A stretch of DNA of 7,096 bases, taken from Tardiphaga sp. GTDB taxonomy: Bacteria > Pseudomonadota > Alphaproteobacteria > Rhizobiales > Xanthobacteraceae. Where the stretch lies: NCBI GenBank assembly GCA_014377915.1, contig JACMOT010000167.1, positions 1 through 7,096 of the forward strand. The letters are read 5' to 3'. A program made the translations under genes and the position numbers. The notes below the pieces were generated by a model that saw only the letters and a program-made list of their open reading frames with translations, did no database searches and had not been told where the DNA came from. This document shows positions 6,601 to 7,096 of this stretch, piece after piece (positions within the stretch are counted from its first letter, which is position 1; each line of letters begins with the position of its first letter).

Positions 6601-6833
6601 CAGGCCCGGTGGCGCAGCACGCTGACAAGGTGGGTCTTGCCGATACCCGCCTGGCCGAGGAAGGCGCGGCCTGGCGGGTTTGGTGATCGCGTCAGCCCGG
6701 CAAGTTCGGCGATAACGGCTTCGACCGCATGCTCGTTCGGACCGGCGTCGGTCGCCTCGTCGCTCCAGACGCTGTCGAGCGACCGCACCCAGCCGAAATC
6801 TGCCTTCTGCAAGGCCTGCAATTCCGAGGTCAC
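3675..6833 (-). CDS. Large fused ATPase: N-terminal AAA/STAND-like NTPase and C-terminal HerA/FtsK-type (DUF87-like) ATPase
   Basis: The 1052-residue product carries two NTPase modules. The first has a Walker A GQAGIGKT (60-67), a Walker B-like TLIAVDQID (232-240) and a following beta strand MLVITCLLSSWE (277-288). With the segment LTPRTILMRCDAHR (355-368) behind it, it resembles ORC/STAND-type AAA proteins. Residues about 410-590 form a middle domain I cannot assign; it contains RHLIVVRRGPPPSGKKT (513-529). A Pro/Ser/Thr-rich linker (about 596-637) leads to the second module. This has Walker A AGAGSGKT (677-684), the HerA/VirB4-like DPNNDL (705-710), Walker B LLYVIDEAQSF (915-925, Asp920-Glu921), sensor IVVTQAP (953-959) and ISNCTTQFLGK (967-977), which are hallmarks of HerA-type DNA translocases. 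No signal peptide or membrane segment is seen, so it should be cytoplasmic. The GTG start overlaps the upstream stop (GTGA), indicating translational coupling. The likely job is ATP-driven work on DNA, possibly in phage defence; this is inference. Confidence 0.88.
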   Translation of the reverse strand: MTSELQALQKADFGWVRSLDSVWSDEATDAGPNEHAVEAVIAELAGLTRSPNPPGRAFLGQAGIGKTHLVSVLRHRAWEENGWFIMLDVVGINDFWKSAALSFLTSLLQQMPNGQRQHEAVISGVARRFKIEKEVNFVFENKTVDPKLVVDLLVKGLLKSDPANALNHQDVFRALALLRSHDLASVGIAHAWLQGYEADEAIRKSLGFLKPPPSPVEIVRGLMWIMALAGPTLIAVDQIDGVLSAGGSGSDLGDTPNFTKLLTGGLLDLARVIDRGMLVITCLLSSWEIIKRDGPGPLHQSFSAPTALRPMQQEVAVRKLLVDRLAPAYAEAGIEPSSATWPFSDAAIRSAAIGLTPRTILMRCDAHRKQCLELGRVVPCDSLGEDPTRVHPARPAAGDSYGAAFSDAAAAADIDELLDDKNDGKLGMLLRDAFDLYVKQIPPHDDYDVVAKTDPGQKTPPLHGRLTFIDHRANDSERHFCFRALQHSNAVALCARFRAALTASGIAANVPHRHLIVVRRGPPPSGKKTGELFEAFGSAGGLQLDPSDADLRTFVALVQMRDDAIASGAFDAFQRWLIDRKPLCETAFFKAAGLCPPPLPTVDEPTGGITSAETMNESPSSPAALIQGLATPKPPVSARIAVDSLALSTIPIGRRAAGGDDVALAIALLPRHTAIIAGAGSGKTVLLRRLVEEAAPAGIPAIVIDPNNDLARLGDAWPQRPLNFTDEDAVKAQRYAQVVEVVVWTPGISAGNPLFLSVLPDFTAIGDDPDELSQAVTMAADTLGPLAGAKTNLQKGVLNDALRAFAIQGGSDLKTMTALLADLPDGVSEIGQADKLAAKMADELKAAVATNPLLKASGPVLDPKLLFFGASPSKTRISVINLSGLASDEAKQDFVNRLQMTLFGWIKKNPSPRGLLYVIDEAQSFVPSGAGALSKTSGVQLVAQARKYGLGMIVVTQAPKGIDNKVISNCTTQFLGKQNSPTDQQSVKSMIAATGGTADDVGKLAAGEFYFKTEKSGKPFKLMTPICLSFHPPNPPTPEEVVARAKKSAARI

Positions 6834-7096
6834 GATGCAATCCAGATCACGTGGAAAGGCTCGCCTGCCGGGTTGAAAGCGGCGTCGTGGTCGGCTTGAT
6901 CGAGCTGTTCCGGATCGTCATGGCGCAGCAGCGATGCCTTCTTGTCGCTTTTGAGAATGCGGCCGAGCGCAGCGTCCACCGTGGCGCGATCGAGGTCGGA
7001 GAGTTTAGCGCGCAAATGCGCCAGGCGGACGCTCTCGTCCTTGCGGCCATGTGTCAGATCGAGATACGCGGTTTCGATCCGTTTGCGCAGTGCTGC
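6830..7096 (-). CDS. C-terminal part of an unidentified protein with a winged-helix-like end (runs off right edge)
   Basis: A minus-strand frame is open from the window edge to a TGA at 6830-6832, giving 88 visible C-terminal residues; the N-terminus lies outside the window. The visible part begins AALRKRIETAYLDLTHGRKD. It continues with VRLAHLRAKLSDLDRATVDAALGRIL, a helix-turn-helix-like alternation followed by a beta-rich stretch (ASLLRHDDPEQL) and a terminal GEPFHVIWIAS strand, which together suggest a winged-helix domain. A TTG at 7013-7015 could start a 61-residue protein, but the frame continues upstream in the same sequence style, so a longer protein is more likely. The stop shares bases with the GTG start of the ATPase gene, so the two belong to one operon and probably one complex. 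The family and any enzymatic domain cannot be determined from this fragment. Confidence 0.72.
   Translation of the reverse strand, partial: AALRKRIETAYLDLTHGRKDESVRLAHLRAKLSDLDRATVDAALGRILKSDKKASLLRHDDPEQLDQADHDAAFNPAGEPFHVIWIAS

Noticed and set aside
1..7096. CRISPR array, insertion sequence or tandem repeat array
   Set aside because: No regularly spaced repeats, transposase motifs or terminal inverted repeats were seen anywhere in the window.

Overview
The window reads as a chromosomal segment of a high-GC alphaproteobacterium, most likely from the Bradyrhizobium/Rhodopseudomonas/Afipia side of the order. The support is the strong G/C preference at third codon positions, the compact dgoK-dgoA pair, an orphan Bug/TctC-type periplasmic binding protein, and a sequence matching the alphaproteobacterial EcfG general-stress promoter (GGAAC-N16-CGTT). 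The placement is inference; no 16S rRNA or other marker gene is present.

Left part (1-943). A minus-strand gene of unknown function runs off the left edge. It uses visibly more A/T-ending codons than the genes to its right. It lies just past the 3' end of a minus-strand tRNA-Ile2 gene (CAU anticodon, CCA encoded), a common place for islands to insert. An imperfect 42-base hairpin sits between the two. To the right of the tRNA a small DUF1328/YtjA-like membrane protein is encoded on the plus strand behind a near-ideal EcfG promoter, which is itself bracketed by a 9-bp inverted repeat.

Middle part (944-3508). dgoK and dgoA form a two-gene operon with an ATGA overlap. They encode 2-dehydro-3-deoxygalactonokinase and 2-dehydro-3-deoxy-6-phosphogalactonate aldolase, the last two steps of De Ley-Doudoroff galactonate catabolism, yielding pyruvate and glyceraldehyde 3-phosphate. 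The galactonate dehydratase, lactonase, galactose dehydrogenase and a regulator are not in the window. Converging on the operon with only 18 bases between stop codons is a gene for a tripartite tricarboxylate transporter family (Bug) substrate-binding protein with a clear signal peptide. No membrane components accompany it.

Right part (3509-7096). Most of this is one minus-strand gene of 1052 codons. Its product joins an N-terminal AAA/STAND-like NTPase, a middle domain of unknown function and a C-terminal HerA/FtsK-type (DUF87-like) ATPase. Its GTG start overlaps the TGA stop of an upstream gene (GTGA) that runs off the right edge; the visible C-terminus of that gene looks like a winged helix. 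The pair is therefore the downstream end of an operon that continues to the right. Large NTPase plus HerA architectures are typical of DNA-handling and anti-phage systems, so this is the most likely place for an undescribed system, but the other genes needed to judge it are outside the window.

No CRISPR array, insertion sequence, transposase, integrase or rRNA gene was seen. No stretch longer than about 170 bases is without a gene or RNA.
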